In this document: positions 26,501 to 34,355 of the stretch, piece after piece
How the letters are laid out: every line of letters starts with the position of its first letter
How positions within the stretch are numbered: position 1 is the stretch's first letter
DNA from: an uncultured Oscillospiraceae bacterium
GTDB taxonomy: Bacteria; Bacillota; Clostridia; Oscillospirales; Oscillospiraceae
Assembly: GCA_934589145.1 (NCBI GenBank)
Contig: CAKTNW010000011.1
Coordinates: 1 to 61,845 of the forward strand
Reading direction: 5' to 3'
Length of the DNA stretch: 61,845 nt
Program-made: the position numbers and the translations under genes
Notes under the pieces: generated by a model
The model's database searches: none
The model's input: only the letters and a program-made list of their open reading frames with translations
What the model was told of the DNA's origin: nothing

Positions 26501-29500
26501 ATGTGCAGATAGGCGGTACGCTGACGGTCAGCGAGAGCGGCCGGATGTGGTGCAGCTTCATCACCGACAAGGGTGAGGGCTGGGAGGACGGCCTGCATCA
26601 CGGCGTCATCGTGAACAATGGCCGGCTTTATGCCGAGGGAAGCGAGTTCGCCTACAACGATGATCCGCTGACGCCAAGCGGCGATGTGAAGAATGTGTCT
26701 ACGGAGGAGGAGCTGCGGGCGGCGCTGGAGAAGTACGATAGTATCATCTTCCAAGGCGATGAGCTGACGCTGACCGGGGATCTGACCGTTCCCAACGGCA
26801 AATGGGTACGGATCAATGCAGGTACGTTTACCGTACCGGCGGGCGTGACGCTGACGCTGGAGAGCGGCATTAACGTATACGGCACCATGCAGCTGAACGG
26901 CACCGTGGTGCTGGAGCAGAGCGGCGGTCTGTATGTGGAAGGACGTCTCATCCGCGGCGCACAGAGCAGCGTCGTGGAGAACGGCGGCTGGATGCATTAC
27001 CAGCGGGTGATCGAGGATATCAACCAGCTGGAGGAAGCCTTTGCCGAGGAAGGCACGGAAAATGTGACGCTGCGGCTCAGCGAGGACTATGTGCTGACGC
27101 GGACGGTGACGGTCCCCGCCGGAAAGATGCTGCATATTGCGGCTGCCGATGAGCAGAGCGTCAGCTTTACCATCGATGTGGACGGCAAGCTGGTGGCAGC
27201 GGCGTATGAGGAAAACAGCGGTTCGGGCCGCCTGCAGAGCGAGGTGCCCGTAACGGTAAAGGGTACGCTGAGTGTGGGCCAGTCTGCGGCTGCCGTATTC
27301 GACAGCGACCTGACCGTGGACACGTTCGGCTATGTCGTCAATGACGGCAACATCTCCGTGGGCGGTACGCTGACGGTGGCCGATCCGTGGCGCAGCCACA
27401 TGAAGCAGGGCGAGACGGGCTGCCTGACCCGCTCCATAGCGGTCCAGCTGACCGACAGCTCCGACGACGGCGCGGTGCTTGAAGACGCCCTGCAGCAGCA
27501 GGACGACCGGTTTGACCGCTGCGAGGTCAACGTGCGGATATGGCCTGAGCGCACGGTGGTCATCGACAGAGATATAACCGTTCCCAGCGGTACGGAGCTG
27601 CAATTCCAGAACGGCAATATTCAGGGCGTGCGCATCGCGTCCGCCGCCTCTGTCACGGTGGACGGCACCCTTGCCATGTCCACCTCGCTGGCGGTGGACG
27701 GCGCACTGACGGTGAACGCCAACGGCGAGGCACGGATCAGCGAAGATGTGCGCGTGGGCGGTACGCTGACGGTCAACGAAAACGGCTTCCTGTGGTGCCG
27801 GTTCCTGTCGGATACCGCCGCGGACGGCGAGACCCACGGCACGATCGTGAATAACGGCCGGATGAGCGCCGACGGCAGCGACATCCGGTACAACGACGAT
27901 CCCCTGACCCCCAGCGACGACAGGACGATCGTGCGGACGGAGGAGGCGCTGCGCGCTGCGCTGGAGGAGGGCCGCAATATCGTCTATCGCGGCAGCGACC
28001 TGACGCTGACGGCGGATCTGGTGATCCCCGAGAACATACGTCTGCGGATCGAGGCCGATACGCTCACCGTGCCGGAGAGCATGACGCTGACGAACCGGGG
28101 GCAGCTGGACATCGAGGCAGATCTGGCGCTGTACGGCACGCTCCGGGCAGAAGGAGGCTATTTGGACGGCGTGGGCGCGGTCATAGCGGGCGACCAAAAC
28201 CATGTGGAGGGCCACTATTTCCGCTGGACCAGTGTTCTCTATAAGGACGGCGGTACCGCAGAGCTGACGATGGCGGAGATGCAGGCGGCGCTCAGCAATA
28301 CGCTGGTGAGCAAGCTCCGTGTGAGCATCGGCGGGGACACGCAGCTGTCGCTGAAGCTGAGCAGCAGCGATGTGCTTCCCGATACATGGAACATTGACTT
28401 CTGGGGCAAGGACGGCAGCACTCTGATCGTGCCGGAGGCCGCGGCGGTGCAGTACAACGGATGGAATCTGACATTCTATACGCCGGTGGTCATCAACGGC
28501 ACCATGACACTGGAGAATGGCTTGCGGAGTTATGACAGTATCACAGTCAACGGAACACTGACGACCTACGGCGCGGTGGATATGTATCAAGATGACATGG
28601 TCATGGGCGCCGACGGCAAGCTGTACCTGCGGGAGAGAACCAATAGCACGGCGCATGGCCGCGTTGTGTTCTACTGCACGGATGCGGAGCACGGCCTGGT
28701 GCTGCCGGAGGGCGCGGCCATGGCCGACCACGTCCTGCGGGACAGCAACGCCTGCCGCCTTGAGAAGAGCTATGTTACCCGTATCAGCGGACTCAGCCGG
28801 TATATCGAGATGGCGCAGAATGACAGCACGATGCACTATGCCGTAGATCTGAACGGCGAGTGGGACGAGAATACCGGCAGAAGCCTGCCTGTGCAGTTCA
28901 CCGGCGAGCTGACCATCCCGGCCAACATGACGCTGGAGTGCCATAGCGGCGGCGGCATGGAGGTGCTGGGCACCATGTGTGTGTACGGTGAGATGGTATG
29001 CAACGCAGATATTCAGGTATCCGGCGGACTGGTGATGTGCCTTGGCAGCACGGCGGAGCTGCGGGGTGACGTGACGGTGACCGGCGCGTTGACGGTCCAG
29101 CAGAGCGCTGTGGCCACCATCTACTATCTGAGCGGCAGCGGCACCATTACGAATAATGGTACACTGAAGGTCAGTACGCTGGAGGCGGGCACCGTCATCA
29201 GCGGCAGCGGCGACGGACAGGTCAATAGCCGCCGCGCGGACGTCAGCAGTCCGGAAGCGCTGCTGGCGCTGCTGGAGAAGCTGGATGCCGCCAGCGATGC
29301 GTATCAGATCAGGCTGGTGCGCGAAAATGACAGCAGCGACACGGTGTTTACCATCAGCAGCGACATGACCATTCCGAGCAATGTGGACCTGTACACCGAT
29401 GGAACAGACAACGGCTTTACCGCTATCGAGGTGGGGCCGTCCGTGACGCTGAGTGTGGCCGGCAGGCTGAATGCCTACAGCACCGATCTGCGGATCGGCG

Positions 29501-30924
29501 GCACACTGAATGTGCTGGAGGGCGCCTTGATACACGATCCGCAGGATGGGACCACGTACAGAGGGCGCGACGGCCACGTGGAAGTGAACGCGCTGGCGGT
29601 CAACGGGACCGGCAAGGTCGTGAACCGGGGCGGTATCTACACGTCGGCGAAAGAGCGCGATCTGGCGGTCAACGGCGCACTGGAGAACTACGGATATATC
29701 TCCTGCACCGCGCTGTACCACACCGGTGAGCAGGCGCTGGTAAACAACGGCACGATACAAATTAACAACACGGCGGCGCTGAACGCCCTCGCAGCCGGTA
29801 CAGTCACCAATGCCGGCAACATGACGGTGAGCGGCCAGCTGGAGCTGCTGAACGGTACCATGGACAACCGTGCGTATCTGGAGTGCGGCAGCGCACTGGT
29901 CAACGGTGTGCTGACCAACGTGGGCGACATGAGCGTGAACAGTCTGCTGTCGGCGCCTAACGGCAGCGTGGACAGCAGCAGCGGCAAGCTGACCTACGGC
30001 AGCTGCGACACGCCGGACAATGTGCAGACCGACTGGCGGATCGCCAGCAGTGTGGAGGAACTCCGCACCGCGCTGGAGAAGGCGGCGGCGGGCGATACGC
30101 TGACGCTGGTGCTGTCTGCAGACACGGAGCTGACAGAGGATCTGACTGTTCCCGCGGGTGTGGAGCTGGTCGTCAGGAACCCGTACACCTCCTCCGGCGC
30201 GACGTCGCCCAAGACCGGCGCAGTGCTGTATGCCGCATCCGCAGGCGGTGCGTCCAGCGGCAGTGCATCTTCCGGCGGTATATCCGCCGGCACGAGCAGC
30301 ACGGTCGAGCTGGCGGTGGCCTCCGGCGTGACGCTGACGGCCAACTATGACCTGCGGCTCGAGGATGTCTCCATGACGGTACACGGTCAGGTGACGACCA
30401 GAGGCAACACCCACAACGCCGGTGCGCTGCGCGTCGAGTCTGACGGCGTGTGGGAGAATCACGGAAACATTTACTGCTATGGCGGTCTGGATCTGTACGG
30501 CAAGCTGCAGAACTACGGCATGGTGCTGGCCATGCGGGAGGAGACCTCCGGCGGCCTCATCCTCCGGGATGGCTGGATCAGCCTGCAGAACGGCTCTCAG
30601 TGGGATCTGAACAGCGGTTCCATCGGCTGCATGAGCGCGCTGAACGGCGCCATCAGCGGCTACGGCGACGGCTATGAGATGTCCGAGGCGGACAGCAATG
30701 ACTTCTGCTGGCTGCGGGCACAGACCGTCACGCAGCCCGACGGCGATGTTAACGGCGACGGCACGGTGGATACGGCGGATCTGGATGCGCTGGTGCGCCA
30801 TGTGGCGTGCATCGAGGAGCTGGGCGACCTGTCCCGCGCCGACATTGACGGCGATGGGGACATCGACGCGGACGACATAACGGTGCTGGCCCAGATGCTG
30901 CAGCAGATGGGCGTGGTGGACTGA
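23530..30924 (+). CDS. giant secreted beta-solenoid protein with C-terminal dockerin
   Basis: The protein has 2464 residues from ATG 23530, behind TAAGGAGG. The signal peptide ends near residue 36 (TDKAMAADYV). The body is built of repeating short strands rich in 'LTVxGTLTVxxGA' and 'VNNGxI' phrases, the pattern of a right-handed parallel beta-helix. At least eight longer units recur, each with a helical 'EELRAALE' start, then 'LTLTxDLTVPAG'. A larger duplication of 412 codons links about 26653 and 27889, both ending in a YNDDPLTPS motif. The last 60 residues are a dockerin (GDVNGDGTVDTADLDALVRH and IDGDGDIDADD). No enzymatic residues or membrane anchor were seen, so attachment would be via dockerin to a cohesin. 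It could act as an adhesin or stalk; its ligand is unknown. Confidence 0.85.
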   Translation: MRKLQLTSRRVLATLMAVVLLAVLIPTVLTDKAMAADYVERDGEYYFWTEGGLRQLIADCPWGGIVHLVRDREGWRYDGTELIFTEDLTIPEEFHVKLGSADVSVAEGKTLTVAGTLELDAGNSVQGPGSLVYDNGTYIKTRDAGTLEEMNTALADAASAAESDGASGSVSITNNITADGDYTLTAGAMLQVETGYVLTVGGTLTVPAGAVLVNNGGVVCEAMVIADGGVVRNNSDAEIVKRDEANVGLYYGDKLTINGALYNKGTIGCGYRSSTMIEVGATAVLENDNVLGGGLTMDWSVDPAATIRNSSEIDITFDNRGHMTAGENIQYKAGDYGMVLCAQPVTDAGGTAALQAAAAKLAAAEKADYEQFCLLVRNDVVGTGMDFTMDADLTLSRDGVDALFIKQYGYAATAGVFTLASGRTITVQPGGQAVTIGATLKLAGTLALEAGTETQEEGFCVFNGAVQMQPGGLLQNNGYVAMNRGIDVGSGRLHNMASGNMIIRSVLTMNHSSTLVNEGWVYIDGTACLDGTVDLSSSKDFQITGKLERGSALTLTGEEKLGYLMAVDTAAQAAEAFAQQDEVLLRMQGDMLLTEALCVPAGKALYIGERYSNDSDTLTVTDTTLTVEDNARVFCYAGLKLIGSAMTIGPDANVTIEQPMTIGSGSTVTNDGYLTASGGLTLDGTLTVRSWTHIRGDLRASGTLDLTAENADLRIVGQLIRGEGFTLLGSESSITYMSQVRNVEELGAALDSGARQVELLLTEDTVLNEAVTVPSGVTFQILQDSENVPTFTIGENGSLTVEPSQQGENYYRQTDVTAWVPVVVKGTLTLRESSSANMEAGLTVTDTGKVNNNGEVSVDDGHPLEVADSWDDHWTNGKDGVLLLKKELQVQDADAIVSAVAAEINSLTVDERFSWMNLNVYVIEGSGTFSLAEAMTIPAWLHLNFYDNAAVTEVRIEDDGTLTVDGAMYSNAPVVVNGAMTVNGGANINNNVQIGGTLTVSESGRMWCSFITDKGEGWEDGLHHGVIVNNGRLYAEGSEFAYNDDPLTPSGDVKNVSTEEELRAALEKYDSIIFQGDELTLTGDLTVPNGKWVRINAGTFTVPAGVTLTLESGINVYGTMQLNGTVVLEQSGGLYVEGRLIRGAQSSVVENGGWMHYQRVIEDINQLEEAFAEEGTENVTLRLSEDYVLTRTVTVPAGKMLHIAAADEQSVSFTIDVDGKLVAAAYEENSGSGRLQSEVPVTVKGTLSVGQSAAAVFDSDLTVDTFGYVVNDGNISVGGTLTVADPWRSHMKQGETGCLTRSIAVQLTDSSDDGAVLEDALQQQDDRFDRCEVNVRIWPERTVVIDRDITVPSGTELQFQNGNIQGVRIASAASVTVDGTLAMSTSLAVDGALTVNANGEARISEDVRVGGTLTVNENGFLWCRFLSDTAADGETHGTIVNNGRMSADGSDIRYNDDPLTPSDDRTIVRTEEALRAALEEGRNIVYRGSDLTLTADLVIPENIRLRIEADTLTVPESMTLTNRGQLDIEADLALYGTLRAEGGYLDGVGAVIAGDQNHVEGHYFRWTSVLYKDGGTAELTMAEMQAALSNTLVSKLRVSIGGDTQLSLKLSSSDVLPDTWNIDFWGKDGSTLIVPEAAAVQYNGWNLTFYTPVVINGTMTLENGLRSYDSITVNGTLTTYGAVDMYQDDMVMGADGKLYLRERTNSTAHGRVVFYCTDAEHGLVLPEGAAMADHVLRDSNACRLEKSYVTRISGLSRYIEMAQNDSTMHYAVDLNGEWDENTGRSLPVQFTGELTIPANMTLECHSGGGMEVLGTMCVYGEMVCNADIQVSGGLVMCLGSTAELRGDVTVTGALTVQQSAVATIYYLSGSGTITNNGTLKVSTLEAGTVISGSGDGQVNSRRADVSSPEALLALLEKLDAASDAYQIRLVRENDSSDTVFTISSDMTIPSNVDLYTDGTDNGFTAIEVGPSVTLSVAGRLNAYSTDLRIGGTLNVLEGALIHDPQDGTTYRGRDGHVEVNALAVNGTGKVVNRGGIYTSAKERDLAVNGALENYGYISCTALYHTGEQALVNNGTIQINNTAALNALAAGTVTNAGNMTVSGQLELLNGTMDNRAYLECGSALVNGVLTNVGDMSVNSLLSAPNGSVDSSSGKLTYGSCDTPDNVQTDWRIASSVEELRTALEKAAAGDTLTLVLSADTELTEDLTVPAGVELVVRNPYTSSGATSPKTGAVLYAASAGGASSGSASSGGISAGTSSTVELAVASGVTLTANYDLRLEDVSMTVHGQVTTRGNTHNAGALRVESDGVWENHGNIYCYGGLDLYGKLQNYGMVLAMREETSGGLILRDGWISLQNGSQWDLNSGSIGCMSALNGAISGYGDGYEMSEADSNDFCWLRAQTVTQPDGDVNGDGTVDTADLDALVRHVACIEELGDLSRADIDGDGDIDADDITVLAQMLQQMGVVD

Positions 30925-30970
30925 GCTGCCGCGCATACGTCCCATCGGCGCAGGAAGTAACGGCAATATG

Positions 30971-31005
30971 AAAAGCGTCCGACCTTTACAGGTCGGACGC
31001 TTTTT
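30971..31005 (+). terminator. intrinsic terminator after the beta-solenoid gene
   Basis: AAAAGCGTCCGACC and GGTCGGACGCTTTT form a perfect stem with a 6-nt loop, ending in a run of five T. It could also serve the convergent spore-protein remnant. Confidence 0.9.
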
Positions 31006-31021
31006 CCGCAGAGAGAGCCGT

Positions 31022-31138
31022 TTACAGGTTCTTCTCGTAGGACTCGATCATCTTCTTGACCATCTGGCCGCCGACAGAACCGGCCTCGCGGCTGGTCAGG
31101 TCGCCGTTGTAACCGTTCTTCAGGTTGACACCGACCTC
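31022..31138 (-). pseudogene. C-terminal remnant of an alpha/beta-type small acid-soluble spore protein
   Basis: Read on the minus strand, 38 codons end in TAA at 31022-31024. They encode EVGVNLKNGYNGDLTSREAG followed by SVGGQMVKKMIESYEKNL. This is the conserved C-terminal half of alpha/beta SASP, which coats spore DNA. The homology stops abruptly at about 31138; upstream codons are unrelated and reach a stop within six codons. No start or N-terminal half was found in the window. The gene was therefore cut by insertion or deletion at the edge of the AT-richer island that begins here. It is good evidence that the host is, or descends from, a spore former. Confidence 0.85.
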
Positions 31139-31508
31139 TTGCGGTGTGTATTCACCTCAAAGATTTCAAGAGAATTTGCTCAATAAGTTCCAAAAAATCG
31201 ACAATTTTATACAATTCGAGAACGAATGACGAAATAGCGATCTGGAACACTCATTTACATAGAAAACCGTCTGCAAAGCAGGCGGTTTTCGTTATTATCA
31301 TTTGTATCGTTATGTCATGCCGATTTTGCAACGATTATTCCGATACACTGTACCGTACTGTGGGGCCGGAACCCATTTTGCCTTTGGGAATTTACAGCTT
31401 TCTTCTACCGCAGAGTTGCTTTCCGTATTTCATTAATCAATATTTAATTGCAGTTTGGAAAAGCACAAGCGGTTTCGGGAAATACAAGAAAGGGTTCAGA
31501 CTAACAGA
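31139..31508. other. gene-free left edge of island with one hairpin
   Basis: The sequence is AT-rich and without a convincing gene. It contains a hairpin at 31263-31289 (AAAACCGTCTGC / GCAGGCGGTTTT with one G-T pair), which looks like a terminator left from a deleted gene. The junction with spore-protein homology is at about 31138-31141. Confidence 0.5.
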
Positions 31509-31538
31509 TTGCCAGTATTAAGCGTGATATGTTATAAT
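31509..31538 (+). promoter_or_regulatory. sigma-A promoter of the 64-aa gene
   Basis: TTGCCA (31509-31514) and TATAAT (31533-31538) are 18 bp apart. The gene starts 33 nt further on. Confidence 0.6.
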
Positions 31539-31570
31539 TGAGGTACTACCAATTCTGAAGGAGAACACCT

Positions 31571-31765
31571 ATGACAGAAGTTGATCGTGACATTGGATTA
31601 GTCCTGCTGAAGCGCCTGTGGAAACAGAACTTGATCACGGAAGCAGTCTACGTTGCAGCTTGCAATTCCAAGTATTTCGACAGAAAGAATTTTACTCCGG
31701 TGGCAGAGTCTTTTAAGACTGAAATTGAGAAAAGCGATGAAGCCGCTGATGACGCAATCAAGTAA
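31571..31765 (+). CDS. small hypothetical protein of the mobile element
   Basis: The protein has 64 residues, with ATG 31571 after GAAGGAGAAC and a good promoter upstream. The sequence has a short helical pattern with LLKRLWKQNLITEAVYVAA, a 'K-x-LI-TEAEY'-like phrase seen in small SHOCT-like ORFs beside recombinases in Firmicutes conjugative elements. No catalytic motif is visible. Its function is unknown. A strong hairpin follows at 31784. Confidence 0.6.
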   Translation: MTEVDRDIGLVLLKRLWKQNLITEAVYVAACNSKYFDRKNFTPVAESFKTEIEKSDEAADDAIK

Positions 31766-31783
31766 AAAGTGCAAATAGAAACT

Positions 31784-31815
31784 GGGAAAGGGACGGTGTG
31801 AACCGTCCCTTTCCC
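31784..31815 (+). terminator. 14-bp perfect hairpin between element genes
   Basis: GGGAAAGGGACGGT pairs perfectly with ACCGTCCCTTTCCC around a GTGA loop. There is no T run, so it may be a weak terminator or mRNA processing structure rather than a full stop. Confidence 0.5.
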
Positions 31816-31851
31816 TATATAAGGAAAACGAATGGAAAGGAGGGTACGCCC

Positions 31852-32739
31852 ATGGCTGTATTCAGAGTGGAGAAAACGCGGAACTACACCGTCATGTCAA
31901 ATCACCATCTGCGGGACAAGTCGCTGTCGCTGAAGGCGAAGGGGCTACTGTCCCTGATGCTGTCGCTGCCAGAGGATTGGGACTATACCACGAAAGGATT
32001 GGCCTGCATCTGCAAGGACGGTGTGGACAGTATCTGTGCCACGGTGCGGGAGTTGGAGGGTGCGAGGTACATCGTGCGAGCGCGGGAACGCCACGCGGAC
32101 GGCACGCTGGGCGGCATCGAATATACCATTCTGGAGCAGCCCAGAGAGCCGGAACCACCTAAACGGGAAAATCCCGTTCAGGCGGAAAATGCCGGTGACA
32201 CACCTAAACGGGCTTTTCCAGAACAGGTAAAACCTGTCTTGGGAAAACCTGAACAGGAAAATCCCGTGCAATTAAATATACAAGAACAAAGTAAAGAAGA
32301 ACTAAGTACGGATTTTACTAAGTCCTTCCCTTCTTTCCCTCAAGAGAGGGAGACTACACAGGAGAATGAGTTGGAACGGAGAGACAGCTATCAAGAGCAG
32401 ATCATGGCCAATGTGGACTACGATTATCTCGTCGGCTACACCGAGGTTGACCGTGGGCGGTTGGACGAGCTGGTGGAGCTGATGCTGGACACTGTGTGTT
32501 CCACAAAGCCCTCCATTCGTGTGGCGGGCGAGGAGCTGCCAGCGGAGGTAGTGCGTTCAAGACTGTTGAAGCTGACCGGCGCGCACCTGCTGTATGTGCT
32601 GGAACGAGTCAGGGAAAACACTACCGACGTGCGCCATGTGAAGCAATACCTGCTGACCGCACTGTATAACGCGCCGCTGACCATGGATAACCACTACGCC
32701 CTGATGGTAGGCCATGATCTCAGCGGCGGGAGTGGGTAG
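31852..32739 (+). CDS. DUF6017/replication-initiator-like protein of an integrative element
   Basis: Translation from ATG 31852, behind GGAAAGGAGGG, gives 295 residues. The N-terminal 95 residues form a winged-helix domain (FRVEKTRNYTVMSNHHLRDK, LSLKAKGLLSLMLSLPEDWD) of the kind found in replication initiators of ICEs and plasmids. A Pro/Glu-rich linker follows. The C-terminal domain from about residue 205 (VDYDYLVGY...VDELVELMLD) matches the DUF6017-type region. It probably binds element DNA to control replication or accessory genes. The linker DNA (32170-32350) is AT-rich. Confidence 0.75.
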   Translation: MAVFRVEKTRNYTVMSNHHLRDKSLSLKAKGLLSLMLSLPEDWDYTTKGLACICKDGVDSICATVRELEGARYIVRARERHADGTLGGIEYTILEQPREPEPPKRENPVQAENAGDTPKRAFPEQVKPVLGKPEQENPVQLNIQEQSKEELSTDFTKSFPSFPQERETTQENELERRDSYQEQIMANVDYDYLVGYTEVDRGRLDELVELMLDTVCSTKPSIRVAGEELPAEVVRSRLLKLTGAHLLYVLERVRENTTDVRHVKQYLLTALYNAPLTMDNHYALMVGHDLSGGSG

Positions 32740-32804
32740 AGAAATAGCTGCCCGGCATGAATTGCCGGACAGCTATTTTCGGGACGATTTAGTTTGAATG
32801 AGCG

Positions 32805-34097
32805 TCAAATGCAAAAGGCCGCATACAGCGGGACAGACTTCAGGCCATCCTTTTTACCAAAGTTCTTAAGAGACAAGCGTATCGCACAGGAGGGATGATA
32901 GCTGCCGATGAACAGATTAAGGCTGCGGGAACGGACGTGTTCACCTTTTTTGACCTCGATGGCAATGACCTGATTTTCTCTTTGCAGAACGAAATCCAGT
33001 TCAGCGGTGTTGTTGCTCTCCCAATAATAGAGATCATACCCATTTGCGGCCAATTGCTGTGCTACATAGTTTTCCGTGACAGCACCCATGAAGGTGTTCC
33101 CCTCGCCGGATAAAACGGTCTGTTGGGAAAGGCCGGACTTTGCGGTCAAAAGGCCCACGTCCCCCATGTATAGCTTAAAAGCAGACAAGTCCGCATATAC
33201 GGAGATGGGCTCAAAAGCCTGACTGATGCGTTGACATTTCAGCACGACCCCCGCCAGATACAGCCATTCGATGGATGCCCCGAACAGAGAAGCGCTTCCG
33301 CCTTTTTGCACGACCTTGTACTGGAATTTGCGGTTGTCCTTTGCCAACTGCGCCGGAATGGAATTGTAACAGGCACGGATCTTCACGCTGTCGGCGTTAC
33401 TGGCGTACTTGGCCATATCCGCGATGTAGTTGTCCAGTATTTCATTCTGCACCAGGGAGACATCCAAAAAACTGCCGTTTCTGAGAAAGGCGTTGATACT
33501 GGCGGGCATACCGCCGATCAGCAGGTACTCACGGTACAGTTCAGTTGCCTCCGCATGGAGCGCGTCAGGCAGGGCAGCCATCGATTCAAAGGCGGAACGT
33601 ATTTCCGAAGCGAGGAACTCCTTACCGCGAGCCCATAGGTATTCCTCAAAATCCAGAGGATACATGGTAATCGTTTCAACTTTTCCCACAGGGAAAGAAT
33701 AGTGCTGTCTGTTGATGGCGACACCCAACAGGCTGCCCGCCGCCGCGATGTGAAATTCCGGGGTTTCCTCGCAAAAATATTTCAACGATGTCAGCGCACG
33801 TTCACAGGACTGAATCTCATCAAAGAAGATAAGTGTTTCTCCTGCGATAATACGTTCGCCGGTGGAGGCTTCCAAATAGCGCAGCAGACGTTCGGGGGCA
33901 ATATTGTCGTTGAAGTAGGAGGCGATGGTCAGGTTTGTCTCCAAATTGACGTAGACCACATTCTTGAATTGTTCCTCTCCGAATTTGCGAAGAATATATG
34001 TTTTGCCTACCTGTCTGGCCCCGTTGACCAATAAAGGCTGGCGCTCAGAGGACTTGTTTTTCCACGCGATAAGCTGCGCTTCGACTTTACGTTTCAT
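32805..34097 (-). CDS. AAA ATPase with DUF4143 nuclease-like C-terminal domain
   Basis: The protein has 430 residues from ATG 34097; the alternative GTG at 34106 lies inside the GAGGTG ribosome binding site. The Walker A motif is NGARQVGKTYI near residue 35 and the Walker B motif is LIFFDEIQ. An arginine-type sensor region, AAGSLLGVAI, follows. The C-terminal DUF4143 domain contains ELDFVLQRENQVIAIEVKKG, a PD-(D/E)xK-like strand with Asp, Glu and Lys. Such proteins are common orphan ATPases in gut Firmicutes; the substrate is unknown and a stress or defence role is inference. It is oriented against all its neighbours. Confidence 0.85.
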   Translation of the reverse strand: MKRKVEAQLIAWKNKSSERQPLLVNGARQVGKTYILRKFGEEQFKNVVYVNLETNLTIASYFNDNIAPERLLRYLEASTGERIIAGETLIFFDEIQSCERALTSLKYFCEETPEFHIAAAGSLLGVAINRQHYSFPVGKVETITMYPLDFEEYLWARGKEFLASEIRSAFESMAALPDALHAEATELYREYLLIGGMPASINAFLRNGSFLDVSLVQNEILDNYIADMAKYASNADSVKIRACYNSIPAQLAKDNRKFQYKVVQKGGSASLFGASIEWLYLAGVVLKCQRISQAFEPISVYADLSAFKLYMGDVGLLTAKSGLSQQTVLSGEGNTFMGAVTENYVAQQLAANGYDLYYWESNNTAELDFVLQRENQVIAIEVKKGEHVRSRSLNLFIGSYHPSCAIRLSLKNFGKKDGLKSVPLYAAFCI

Positions 34098-34200
34098 GCG
34101 GATCACCTCATTGACAGTTTAGCTGTTGCGGAATGTTAAGTCAAGAAAAATATGTAGAAATAAGACTTTTCCCCACTTAAAAATAGAAAAGTGGTGAAGC

Positions 34201-34222
34201 AAGAGCCGGAAGGCTCTTTTTT
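34201..34222 (+). terminator. intrinsic terminator
   Basis: AAGAGCC-ggaa-GGCTCTT is followed by a run of T (34217-34222). It lies just before the parA remnant and may insulate the par genes. Confidence 0.7.
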
Positions 34223-34246
34223 GTTGCACGAAATGGAGGTGTGCTT

Positions 34247-34355
34247 TTGAAAACCATCGCATTGGCAAATCAGAAGGGCGTATGCCACGATGACGAAGGA
34301 GGTGTTGCAGCTTGACCCGCAAATTAAACGGCATAGAGCTGACCCGGTACGATGA
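34247..34355 (+). pseudogene. parA remnant with large internal deletion
   Basis: TTG 34247, after GGAGGTG, starts KTIALANQKG, the N-terminus of ParA/Soj ATPases just up to the P-loop. The expected GVGKTT does not follow. The frame changes at about 34280 and ends at 34315. In another frame, TMTKEVLQLDPQIKRHRADP reads to TGA 34353-34355 across the parB start, which has the look of a ParA tail overlapping parB. I infer that about 240 codons are missing. The product would be non-functional. Confidence 0.65.

Noticed and set aside
30201..30222. SPKTG phrase in the beta-solenoid protein as a sortase motif
   Set aside because: It lies about 240 residues before the C-terminus and is not followed by a membrane helix and basic tail.
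23275..30966. Very long open frame on the minus strand (over 2500 codons)
   Set aside because: It is the mirror of the beta-solenoid gene. The plus strand has a signal peptide, ribosome binding site and dockerin; the minus-strand product is a His/Ala/Gln-rich sequence with no start signal, caused by GC-rich repetitive codons.
31144..31521. 125-codon plus-strand frame at the island edge
   Set aside because: It lacks a ribosome binding site, runs through a hairpin at 31263 and the product matches no family; its start lies on the insertion junction.
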